Assembly (NCBI RefSeq): GCF_014596525.1 | Contig: NZ_MSJP01000105.1 | Coordinates: 123,125-187,124, forward strand | DNA from: Streptomyces sp. CBMA291 | GTDB lineage: Bacteria; Actinomycetota; Actinomycetes; Streptomycetales; Streptomycetaceae | DNA: 64,000 nt | Reading direction: 5' to 3' | Shown: positions 19,060 to 26,510 of the stretch, piece by piece | Numbering within the stretch: position 1 is the first letter of the stretch | Layout: each line of letters begins with the position of its first letter | Program-made: the position numbers and the translations under genes | Notes under the pieces: generated by a model | Told to the model about the DNA's origin: nothing | The model's input: only the letters and a program-made list of their open reading frames with translations | Database searches by the model: none

Positions 19060-19659
19060 TCACGCGCCGGTGAGGGCCACCAGGGCCGTCAGACGGTTGT
19101 CGAGGGGGCCGGAGACCGTATGGACGGGGGCGCCCGCCGTGTGGAGGGTGTCCAGGAGAAGGCGGTCCGAGAGGACGCGGAAGTTCTCGGCGATGGGCGG
19201 TGTGCCGTCGTGCAGGGGGAACTCGACCGGGAGGTGGACGAAGACGTCGTACGAGGTGAGCGCGCGGTGCAGGAACTCGCGGCCCAGATGGTCGAGCACG
19301 GTGCGGTAGGGGTCGCCGTCGCCTCCGCCCGCCACCACGTCCCGTACGTCCGTGCCGGTGCCGGGGTGGAGGCCGACCGCGAGCCGGACCGTCGCGTAGA
19401 CCCACTCGTGCAGGAGGGAACCGTCCGAGAGGAACCCCTTCGGGTACGCCGCCTCGGCCAGGAGCCGCTCGGCGTGACGGCGCACGACGAGCTGGACCAG
19501 TTCGGGCTCGGTGGCCTCCTCCAGCGAGGTGGGCCGGTGGCTGCCCACCGGGTCCCGCATGGGAGTGCCGTGGGCACCGGGCAGCCCGACGCGGGCCGTG
19601 GCGGCGCTGATCAGGGTGGTCTTTCCGGCTCCGTAGGCGCCGACGAGGGCGATCCTCAC
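19060..19659 (-). CDS. P-loop NTPase/kinase-like protein (AAA_28-like), copy 1
   Basis: 199 aa. Walker A is GAYGAGKTT at the N-terminus. The body shares a distinctive set with the protein at 22134: SDGSLLHEWVYATVRLAVG, then YDVFVHLPVEFPLHDG, RVLSDRLLLDTLH. This arrangement recalls NadR/Ttd14-type (AAA_28) ATPases, some of which phosphorylate small molecules. It is cytoplasmic. The GTG start overlaps the HAD stop (GTGA), so the phosphatase and this protein are co-translated. In this setting it could phosphorylate a sugar or nucleoside precursor; that role is inference. Confidence 0.65.
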   Translation of the reverse strand: MRIALVGAYGAGKTTLISAATARVGLPGAHGTPMRDPVGSHRPTSLEEATEPELVQLVVRRHAERLLAEAAYPKGFLSDGSLLHEWVYATVRLAVGLHPGTGTDVRDVVAGGGDGDPYRTVLDHLGREFLHRALTSYDVFVHLPVEFPLHDGTPPIAENFRVLSDRLLLDTLHTAGAPVHTVSGPLDNRLTALVALTGA

Positions 19660-20405
19660 AGCAGTGCTCCCGGTGGGGTGGGATTCGGTTCGGGCAGAGG
19701 TACGGCGAGGGGGGAAGGCGCCTTCGGCAGCCGGTACCACCCGTGGTGGGCCGCGAGGCGGCGCAGGTGCGGGTCGTCACCGACGATCACGGCGCGCTCG
19801 GTCAGGGCGAGCATCGGCGCGTCGGAGACGTGGTCCCCGTAGGCGATCGAGGAGGCCAGGTCGATGCGGTGGGCTGCGGCCAGCTCCCGTACGGCCGCCG
19901 ACTTGGCGTCGCCGATCATCGGCTGGTGCGGGCGATCGGGCAGCCTGCCGGTGTACAGGCGCGAGACCGGATCGATCTCGGGCTCGGTGCACAGCAGGTG
20001 ATGGGCGCCGATGTGCTCCACGAGGGGCAGCAGCACGGCGGGGAACGAACCGGAGACCAGGACGATTCGGTAGCCGTCCCGGCGGTGGGCCCGCAGCGCT
20101 TCCAGGACGGGTTCGTGGAAGAAGCCGCCCCCGGCCACCTCGGCGAGGAACCACGCCTCGGCCAGTCTCGTGATCTCGACGGCGGGCGCTCCGGTCAGCA
20201 GCCGGAAGTAGGCGCGGTTGGTCTCCTCACGGCTGATCCCGGCCGTCGTCATGGCCTTCAGGCGCCGGCGGGCGTGCACGGCCTCGTGCGGGGGCCGTCC
20301 CCGGGCCGCGTACCAGTAGACGAGGAAGCGGAGGATCGCGGTGCCGCGGGTCAGAGTGTCGTCGACGTCGAAGAAGGCGGCGGGGCGGTGATCGGCGGAG
20401 GCCAT
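19656..20405 (-). CDS. HAD-IB family phosphatase (SerB-like)
   Basis: 249 aa. HAD motif I is FFDVDDTLTRGTAI; motif II region is IVLVSGSFPAVL; motif III/IV is IGDAKSAAVRE with YGDHVSDAPML. These define an Asp-nucleophile phosphomonoesterase of subclass IB. The last 30 residues are Pro-rich. A phosphatase beside an ACP, KAS III and AvrD-like protein suggests dephosphorylation of a lactone intermediate, as butyrolactone routes require. It is separated from the upstream ACP by a perfect 32-bp palindrome, so its expression may be attenuated. Confidence 0.85.
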   Translation of the reverse strand: MASADHRPAAFFDVDDTLTRGTAILRFLVYWYAARGRPPHEAVHARRRLKAMTTAGISREETNRAYFRLLTGAPAVEITRLAEAWFLAEVAGGGFFHEPVLEALRAHRRDGYRIVLVSGSFPAVLLPLVEHIGAHHLLCTEPEIDPVSRLYTGRLPDRPHQPMIGDAKSAAVRELAAAHRIDLASSIAYGDHVSDAPMLALTERAVIVGDDPHLRRLAAHHGWYRLPKAPSPLAVPLPEPNPTPPGALL

Positions 20406-20428
20406 GTCGGAGCCATCCCTGAGGAGGA

Positions 20429-20460
20429 GTGCGGTCGGCCCCGGCCGGGGCCGACCGCAC
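20429..20460 (-). terminator. 32-bp perfect palindrome between ACP and HAD genes
   Basis: The 16-bp arm beginning gtgcggtcggcccc is perfectly mirrored with no spacer. It sits after the ACP stop and 24 bp before the HAD start, so it is either a terminator/attenuator or an operator. Confidence 0.65.
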
Positions 20461-20494
20461 TGCGGGCGGAGGGGGTGGACGAGAGACCCCGAGG

Positions 20495-20761
20495 TCAGGC
20501 GGCGGCGCCCTTCGCCACCAGCAGCTCGGCGACGCCGAGGGCCGTACCGGCCTCCTGGAGTTCGTCGTCGGCGACCTCCACGCCGTACTGGCGGCTGAGG
20601 TCCACCGCGACCTCGACGAGGATGAGCGAATCGAAGCCGATGCTCTCGAAATCCGTGTCGACGGAGGTGGTTTCGGCGGGGGCCTCGTACTTCTCGACGA
20701 GGAGGGTCAGGACCACGTCGGCGAGGGAGGCGGCGGATGCGGATGTGACGGAGTTGCTCAT
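20495..20761 (-). CDS. Acyl carrier protein
   Basis: 88 aa. The phosphopantetheine site is GFDSLILVEVAVDL, Ser about residue 45, within an acidic helix bundle (VLTLLVEKY, SVDTDFESI, VADDELQEAGTALGVAELL). It would carry the acyl chain made by the KAS III just upstream. It is a stand-alone ACP, not part of a megasynthase. A terminator-like hairpin lies between the KAS III stop and this gene, so it may have its own promoter in the 250-bp gap. Confidence 0.9.
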   Translation of the reverse strand: MSNSVTSASAASLADVVLTLLVEKYEAPAETTSVDTDFESIGFDSLILVEVAVDLSRQYGVEVADDELQEAGTALGVAELLVAKGAAA

Positions 20762-20891
20762 GGAACTGTGTGTCCTCTCCGAGGGTTCGGGGTGGTGTGG
20801 TGCACGGTTCCCGTGCCGAGTGCGCGGTGCTTCCGCGGGGTTCGGCACGTTTGGACGCTGCGCGTGGGCTGTGGGACGCCCCGGGCCGCGG

Positions 20892-20924
20892 CCCTGCCCG
20901 GCGGCGGTGGTGCGCCGGGCAGGG
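20892..20924 (-). terminator. Hairpin between KAS III and ACP genes
   Basis: 12-bp perfect arms ccctgcccggcg / cgccgggcaggg with a 9-base loop, about 90 bp past the KAS III stop. Confidence 0.6.
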
Positions 20925-21013
20925 CGGTGCGGGACGCGCGACGGTACTGGTGCGCAGGGGAAAGCCGGGTCGCGGGCGCGTGGTGGGCATCGGGCCGCAC
21001 CCGGGACGCCTGA

Positions 21014-22021
21014 TCAGACCGGGACGACGTCCGGCCAGATCAGGGCGGCGGAACCCCAGGTCAGGCCGCCGCCGAAGGCGGTGAGCAACAGGCGGTCGCC
21101 GGTCTTGAACTTCCCCTCCGCAGCCGCGTCGGCCAGAGCCAGGGGAATGGACGCGGCAGAGGTGTTGCCGACCTTGTCGATGTTGGTGACGGCCCGCTCG
21201 GCCTCGATGCCGATCTGCTCCGCCACGGAGCGCAGGATCCGGAGATTGGCCTGGTGGCCGACGAGGTACTCCACCTCGTCGCTGCTCCAGCCGACGTTCT
21301 CCAGCAGGGCGAGCGAGGACTCCGACATGCGGCGGACCGCGTGGGCGAACACCTTCTTGCCCTGCATGGTGAAGTAGTGGTCCTCGGCGGTCGTCGGCAC
21401 GTCGCCGGAGCGCTGCCGGGAGCCGCCCGCGGGGATCTTGATGAGGTCCCTTCCGGCGCCGTCGCTGCCCAGGTCGAAGCCGAGCAGCCGGCCCGGCTCC
21501 TCCGCGGTGCCCCGGCTCAGCACGACCGCCCCGGCTCCGTCGCCGAAGATCACCGACGTGGTGCGGTCGTTCGGGCTGAGGATGGTCGAGTAGGTCTCGG
21601 CCCCGATGACGAGCGCCCGCTCGACCCGGCCCGCCACGATGGCGTTGGCGGCGGCTTCGAGGGCGTAGACGAATCCGGAGCACACGGCGGCGATGTCGTA
21701 GGCCGCGGCGTGTCCGAGCCCCAGCCGCGCGGCGACGTCGGGCGCGGTGGCGGGGCAGGGGTGGTCGGGTGTGGTGGTGGCGACGACGAGCAGGCCGACC
21801 TCGGCTCCTTCGCCGAGTCCGGCGGACTTCAGGGCCGCGCGGCCCGCCTCGGTGGCCAGGTCACCGGTGGACTGGCCGGGCGGGGCCCAGTACCGTTCCC
21901 GGATTCCGGTGCGGGTGGTGATCCACTCGTCGGAGGTGTCGAAAGTGGTGGCGAGTTCGGCATTGGTGATTCGTCGGGACGGCAGATGCGTGCCGAGCCC
22001 GCGCAGGACTGCGTGCGGCAT
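21014..22021 (-). CDS. Beta-ketoacyl-ACP synthase III (FabH-like)
   Basis: 335 aa, full length. The catalytic triad is visible: Cys114 in DIAAVCSGFVYAL, His in EYLVGHQANLRIL and Asn in DKVGNTSAASIPLAL. TSDEWITTRTGIRER is the FabH N-terminal signature. It would condense an acyl-CoA with malonyl-ACP to give a beta-ketoacyl-ACP on the neighbouring ACP. Its place in a cluster rather than a fab operon points to a dedicated starter unit. The start ATG has GGGGGAT upstream. Confidence 0.92.
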   Translation of the reverse strand: MPHAVLRGLGTHLPSRRITNAELATTFDTSDEWITTRTGIRERYWAPPGQSTGDLATEAGRAALKSAGLGEGAEVGLLVVATTTPDHPCPATAPDVAARLGLGHAAAYDIAAVCSGFVYALEAAANAIVAGRVERALVIGAETYSTILSPNDRTTSVIFGDGAGAVVLSRGTAEEPGRLLGFDLGSDGAGRDLIKIPAGGSRQRSGDVPTTAEDHYFTMQGKKVFAHAVRRMSESSLALLENVGWSSDEVEYLVGHQANLRILRSVAEQIGIEAERAVTNIDKVGNTSAASIPLALADAAAEGKFKTGDRLLLTAFGGGLTWGSAALIWPDVVPV

Positions 22022-22133
22022 GGGTATCCCCCGGTTTCTTCTGGGTGGTGTCCGGTTCTGTGTGTCCTCGCTGTGGTGGTTCCGGTCTCCGGCAGGGGTG
22101 CGCGGGGATGCGGCCGTGCGGGGCCGCCGGAGT

Positions 22134-22829
22134 TCAGTCGGCGGCGCGGACGAGTTCCGAGCTGGTGTCGATGAGCGCGTACTCCGCCTGGGCCAGCTCG
22201 ATCGCCTCGTCGATGCTCACCACGGGCTTGAAGCCGTAGACGTCGATGATCTTCTGGAGCCGCTCGGGTACGGAGCCGCCCACCGAGTGGTACGGGATGT
22301 TCAGCTCGTCCAGGGTCCTGAGCATCAGCTCGTCCGCGAGGGACCGGAAGCGCTCGTTGACCGGGCGGTGGCCGTCCGGAACCAGCGGGAACTCGATGGG
22401 CAGGTGGACGAAGGAGTCGTAGGTGGCACGGGCGTGCTGCTTGGCGGGCACCGCCATCTGCTCCAGGACCTTGCCGTAGAAGCCGATCTCCTCGGTGACC
22501 TCGATGCTGTCCAGGTTCACCGACTCGTTGGGGTTGATGCCGACCAGCACGCGGACGGTGCCGTACGCCCACTCGTGCAGGGACGATCCGTCGGAGACGA
22601 AACCGTCGGGCAGGTGGGACTCGTTGACCGCGCGCTCCTGGTTGCGCCGCATGATCAGCATGATCAGCTCGGGCGGGGTGCACTCCTCCAGCGTCTTGCC
22701 GGGGATGGAGATGGGCAGCAGTTCCCGCATGGTCTTGGCCGAGGACCGCGGCAGGCCGACCAGATGCGAGACGGCCATGGTGGTCAGGGTCTTGCCGACG
22801 GAGTAGGTGCCTGCGATGGCGAGCTTCAC
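22134..22829 (-). CDS. P-loop NTPase/kinase-like protein (AAA_28-like), copy 2
   Basis: 231 aa. Walker A is GTYSVGKTLT. It shares with the 19060 protein the blocks GFVSDGSSLHEWAYGTVR, YDSFVHLPIEFPLVPDG and LMLRTLDELNIPYHSVGG, showing they are paralogues; this one is longer at the C-terminus. GTG start with AGGAGACATCTC immediately upstream. Likely a small-molecule kinase or ATPase serving the same pathway. The substrate is unknown; a ketose such as xylulose would fit the AvrD hypothesis but nothing in the sequence shows it. Confidence 0.65.
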   Translation of the reverse strand: MKLAIAGTYSVGKTLTTMAVSHLVGLPRSSAKTMRELLPISIPGKTLEECTPPELIMLIMRRNQERAVNESHLPDGFVSDGSSLHEWAYGTVRVLVGINPNESVNLDSIEVTEEIGFYGKVLEQMAVPAKQHARATYDSFVHLPIEFPLVPDGHRPVNERFRSLADELMLRTLDELNIPYHSVGGSVPERLQKIIDVYGFKPVVSIDEAIELAQAEYALIDTSSELVRAAD

Positions 22830-22905
22830 GAGATGTCTCCTGTGATGATCGGGGCGCTCGGCTCCGGTGCGCGAACGCCGTGGGTCGGGAAGAGGTTCGG
22901 GACGC

Positions 22906-23928
22906 CTACCGCGGCAGCCGGTGAACCACCGAGCAGACCACGGAGATGTCGGCGAGCTGCGCGGCGATGTCCGCCCGCCGCCAGGTCTCGCCGAGGTGGT
23001 TGTGGAGCAGGACGGAATCCCGCAGCTCGGCCCGCATGGGCAGCGGTCCGCCGTCGGCGGTCGCGCGCGGCCGGTGCGGCGTGGTCGCCTCCAGCAGGGT
23101 GCTGCGCATCCACAGGGTGTCCGAGTCGGCGCGGGGGACCTGGTCCAGCTCGTAGAGCAGTACCTGACCGATCTGGAGCGCCGTCACGAACGCGTCCACC
23201 AGGTGCACGGACGGCTGCTGCTCGCCTTCCATGCCGTCGAGCGTGCCCTCCGGCCCGCCGGTGAGCCGGACGTCCGCGGTGGTGACGCTGCTGCCGGGCC
23301 GGACCTGCATGCTCTCGACGCGCTGGACACCGAGCCTGCGGGTGTCGCCGTAGCCGCCGTCACGGACGACGGGCGCGGTGCGGGGCCGGGCGCCCGGGAC
23401 GTCCGGGTGGTCGGCCTCCAGTCGGATGCGCAGGGTGCCGACGGTGGCCTCGACGGCGGTCCGCGCGCGGCCCGGCCGGGGAGAGGACAGCCGTCCGGCC
23501 AGCTGCGCGGAGACCGGGAAGCCGGTCAGGTCGTCCTCCACCGGCCGGTTCCCGGCCTTGATGCGGACCCGTGCGAGCCAGACGGTGGCGAGTTCCCGCT
23601 CGGTCAGTCCCAGGTGACTCGTGAGGAGGGCCTCCGTCAGCTGGGCCCCGAGCAGCAGAACGTCGACGGTGGAGAGGTGCGGCCTCTGGTCGGTGTCGCC
23701 CTTGCGGGACCAGTCGCTCGGATACTCGACCTGCGCGGTGGCGGCCAGCCGGGGTGCGTCCGAGGCCGCACCGTCCGGCTCCGGCAGGTGGAAGTCGGTG
23801 AGGCGGTGCCGGGAGCGCTTGTAACCCTCGCCGAAGAACCGGCGTTCGGGCGCGCCCAGATAGTCGGAGATGTTCGGAAGGTAGGGGGAGGCGACGGCCG
23901 GAACGGACGAGGCGGACTGAGCAGGCAT
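22906..23928 (-). CDS. AvrD-like protein (putative syringolide-type lactone synthase)
   Basis: 340 aa. The N-terminus YLPNISDYLGAPERRFFGEG, the block EYPSDWSRKG followed by RPHLSTVDVLLLGAQLTE, and RVRIKAGNRPVEDDL match what I remember of AvrD, whose Pseudomonas member is sufficient to make syringolides (C-glycosyl lipids built from a beta-ketoacyl chain and xylulose). It does not show the AfsA hot-dog motifs. The second half repeats a VDAFVTALQIGQVLLYELD pattern, hinting at a duplicated fold. AAGGAACCCG precedes the ATG. Downstream in the same direction are kinase-like, KAS III, ACP and phosphatase genes, which is the set such a reaction would need. The family call needs a profile search. Confidence 0.65.
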   Translation of the reverse strand: MPAQSASSVPAVASPYLPNISDYLGAPERRFFGEGYKRSRHRLTDFHLPEPDGAASDAPRLAATAQVEYPSDWSRKGDTDQRPHLSTVDVLLLGAQLTEALLTSHLGLTERELATVWLARVRIKAGNRPVEDDLTGFPVSAQLAGRLSSPRPGRARTAVEATVGTLRIRLEADHPDVPGARPRTAPVVRDGGYGDTRRLGVQRVESMQVRPGSSVTTADVRLTGGPEGTLDGMEGEQQPSVHLVDAFVTALQIGQVLLYELDQVPRADSDTLWMRSTLLEATTPHRPRATADGGPLPMRAELRDSVLLHNHLGETWRRADIAAQLADISVVCSVVHRLPR

Positions 23929-24060
23929 CGGGTTCCTTCCCTGTGGTCGGGACGTGGCTTCGGGCGGTGCGCCCGGATCCTGCGCTCGGTACGGGCGCCG
24001 GGCCGGACGGCTGTGGGGCGCGGCCCCGCGCCCGGGTGGACCCGGCCGGCGCGGCACCGG

Positions 24061-25176
24061 CTACGGCACTGCCGCGAGGCTGGGCCCCACCGCGTCGTCG
24101 GCCGCGGTCGCCCCGGCGGACGCCGCGGGCCTCGCCCTTCGGAGCAGGAGGCTGATGACGAGGGCTCCGGCGAGTACAAGCAGGCCGTCGACGAGGATGC
24201 CGAAGGTGGTGCCGTCCAGGACCCCCGCGGCGGAGGCGACGCCGCCGTCCGGATCCCCGTACCGCGAGGCGGCGACCGCCGACATCACCGGGATGCCGAG
24301 CGTGAAGCCGATCCGCCGGGTCATGGCGGCCAGGCCGGTGGCCAGGCCCTGCTCCCGGTCCTCGATGCCGGAGGTGGAGACGACGGTGTACGAGACGATC
24401 GCCAGGACGTGGCCGAATCCGCCGACGAACGTGGCGAACAGGACGGCGGCGACCAGCAGGGTGGCCCAGGTCCGCGCGGAGTCCCAGCCCTCGCGCTCGG
24501 CGCTGGTGATGCCGTACACGAAGGCGAGCAGGCCCGCGGTGACGGTGATCGAACCGGGGACGTCCAGCTTGGGACGGTCCTCGGCGACCGCGTTGCCGAT
24601 CACCAGCACGCCGCCGGCGAACAGGGCGATGCCGACCGGGACGTTGATGAAGAAGTCCCAGCGCCAGGAGAGCAGGTCGGTGAGCACACCGCCGAGGACC
24701 GCGCCGCCGGCGAATCCGAGGGAGAGCAGCGCCCCGTTCAGCCCGAGCGCCTTGGTGCGCAGCGGGCCTTCCGGGAAGCTGGTGGTGATCAGCGCCATGC
24801 CGGACGGCGTCACGATGGCAGTGGCGAGTCCCTGCAACACCCGGGCCGTGATCATCAGTTCGGGACTGTCGGCCAGGCCGCCGAGCAACGAGGAGACCGT
24901 CAGCAGGGCCATGCCGACGAGGAAGAGCTTCTTCCGGCCGATCAGGTCACCGATGCGTCCGAAGAGGAGCATGAGGCCCGCAGCGGTCAGCGCGAAGGCG
25001 GTGGAGATCCACTGAAGGCTGCCGATCCCGAACCCGAGGTCCGAGCCGGTCTCCGGCAGCGCCACCGTGAGGAGGGAGAAGTCGACGGCGAACAGGAACT
25101 GCGCGCCCGACAGGACGATGAGGACCGTCTTCTGCTTCCCTGTCATGGACAGTTCTGTGGAGTGTGTCTTCGGCAT
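24061..25176 (-). CDS. MFS exporter with an apparent internal deletion
   Basis: 371 aa. The N-terminal half is a normal DHA2-type exporter: FAVDFSLLTVALP (motif D1-like), WISTAFALTAAGLMLLFGRI, RVLQGLATAIVTPSGMALI and WRWDFFINVPVGIALF (motif C region). About eight helices are followed directly by FATFVGGFGHVLAIVSY, EDREQGLATGLAAMTRR and two last helices. DHA2 members usually have 14 helices and about 460-490 aa, so roughly four helices seem to be missing in frame after FATFV. It would export the cluster product if functional. Confidence 0.8.
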   Translation of the reverse strand: MPKTHSTELSMTGKQKTVLIVLSGAQFLFAVDFSLLTVALPETGSDLGFGIGSLQWISTAFALTAAGLMLLFGRIGDLIGRKKLFLVGMALLTVSSLLGGLADSPELMITARVLQGLATAIVTPSGMALITTSFPEGPLRTKALGLNGALLSLGFAGGAVLGGVLTDLLSWRWDFFINVPVGIALFAGGVLVIGNAVAEDRPKLDVPGSITVTAGLLAFVYGITSAEREGWDSARTWATLLVAAVLFATFVGGFGHVLAIVSYTVVSTSGIEDREQGLATGLAAMTRRIGFTLGIPVMSAVAASRYGDPDGGVASAAGVLDGTTFGILVDGLLVLAGALVISLLLRRARPAASAGATAADDAVGPSLAAVP

Positions 25177-25398
25177 AGGCAGAAGCCTCACGGCGATCGT
25201 CCTCACCAAACAGTGCGCGCTCAACATATTGGTCCCCCCAACAGGCTCGGCCCGGCCCCGGCGCCGTCCCCGCACGCACGGCGGACCAGGACGTCCCGTG
25301 TCCCCGCCCGTCGGCCGCGCGATCGGCGCCTCCCCCGCCGGGCCGTCCCGCGTCGCGCCCCCGGCGGGTGCGCGACGGCCTGCCGGCCGGCCCCTGGC

Positions 25399-26274
25399 TC
25401 ACTCCACGGGCTGCCAGGCGTACCCGTCGCCCGCGGCCTCCACCCGGCCGAAGACGACGTCGGCGAAGTGCCCCGCATAGCAGACGGTGCCGGGCCGGGC
25501 GGCCTCCTCCAGTACGGCCCGGCGTGTGCGGACCGCCTCCTCGCCCTCGCCGTCGAAGAAGACCCGCCACTCGGGGTGCGCCGTCTGCGCGGGAGAGTGC
25601 ATGACGTCCCCGAGCACCAGGACCCGGTGGACGCCGTCGTCCCCGGACCGCCCGTCGGCCACCTCCACCACGTACCCCGCGTGACCGCTGGTGTGCCCTG
25701 GCCACTCCCGCAGCCTGACGCCGGGAAACACCTCGGCGCCGTCGGCGGGCGTCCGCACCCGGCCGGCGAGTCCCGCAGGCAGCAGGCTGCCCCGCTCCCG
25801 CCACTCGGCGGTGGTCATCACGAAGGAGACGGCGCCGAGGAAGTGCGCTCCGTCGGCCGCCTGCACCCAGCCGATGTGATCGTCGTGCAGATGTGTGAAG
25901 GCGACCGTGTCCACGGCTTCCGAGGGAACCCCTGCGGTACGGAGCTGGTTCATCAGGTCACCGCCCGCGAGCGCGCCGAGCGCGGGATGCGTCTGCGCCG
26001 CCGCCAGACGCCGTGGGCCGAATCCGGCGTCGATCAGCAGGGCGCGGCCCTGGTGCTCGACCAGCAGGCCCCCCACCGAGGCGACCAGCGAACCGTCCGG
26101 CCCCCGGTAGGGGGCCAGCCCGGCGAGGTCGTCGGGGCCCAGGCCGGTGAACCAGCCCTCGGGCCTCAACTGGACGAGCCCGTCGGGAACATGGGTCAAC
26201 CGCCAGTCCCCGAAGGTGAGCGAACGCGGCGGCGAGGGACGGGTCAGCCGCTCCAGCGGCAGTACAGCAGACAT
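25399..26274 (-). CDS. Metallo-beta-lactamase-fold hydrolase (lactonase-like)
   Basis: 291 aa. All metal-site motifs are present: FTHLHDDHIGW (HxHxDH), WPGHTSGHAGY (His), LVLGDVMHSP (bridging Asp) and CYAGHFADVVFG (last His). GLLVEHQGRALLIDAGFG is the first strand pair. The spacing matches the AHL-lactonase/quorum-quenching branch better than glyoxalase II. It might open or turn over the cluster's own lactone. ATG 26274 was preferred to the upstream start because it begins the conserved fold; no good ribosome site is visible. Confidence 0.8.
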   Translation of the reverse strand: MSAVLPLERLTRPSPPRSLTFGDWRLTHVPDGLVQLRPEGWFTGLGPDDLAGLAPYRGPDGSLVASVGGLLVEHQGRALLIDAGFGPRRLAAAQTHPALGALAGGDLMNQLRTAGVPSEAVDTVAFTHLHDDHIGWVQAADGAHFLGAVSFVMTTAEWRERGSLLPAGLAGRVRTPADGAEVFPGVRLREWPGHTSGHAGYVVEVADGRSGDDGVHRVLVLGDVMHSPAQTAHPEWRVFFDGEGEEAVRTRRAVLEEAARPGTVCYAGHFADVVFGRVEAAGDGYAWQPVE

Positions 26275-26394
26275 GGCCAGGCCACTTTCGGCAGGGATGA
26301 CGGGAACGGGAACCGAGGCGACGACGCGACGACGCGGCACAGGGCGGAGAAGGGGGCGAGAGGGGTGGAGAAGGCGGGGACCGGGTCGCCCGCC

Positions 26395-26510
26395 GGATCG
26401 GGCGGGCGACCCGGTTCTCAGGCGGATCGGGCGGGCGACCCGGTTCTCAGGCGGATCGGGCGGGCGACCCGGTTCTCAGGCGGATCGGGCGGGCGACCCG
26501 GTTCTCAGGC
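26395..26510. repeat. Four perfect 29-bp tandem repeats
   Basis: Units begin at 26395, 26424, 26453 and 26482, each starting ggatcgggcgggcgacccgg. Each unit contains the right arm (ggcgggcgacccg) complementary to one left arm (cgggtcgcccgcc) at 26382-26394. The last unit overlaps the stop codon of the regulator gene. A terminator arm seems to have been amplified; alternative hairpins could form. Confidence 0.9.

Noticed and set aside
22906..23928. AfsA-type butyrolactone synthase instead of an AvrD-like protein
   Set aside because: The AfsA hot-dog pattern (conserved E and RQ after an H-FF block) is not seen, and the visible blocks fit what I recall of AvrD better.
26395..26510. The 29-bp tandem repeats as a CRISPR array
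   Set aside because: Repeats are head-to-tail without spacers.
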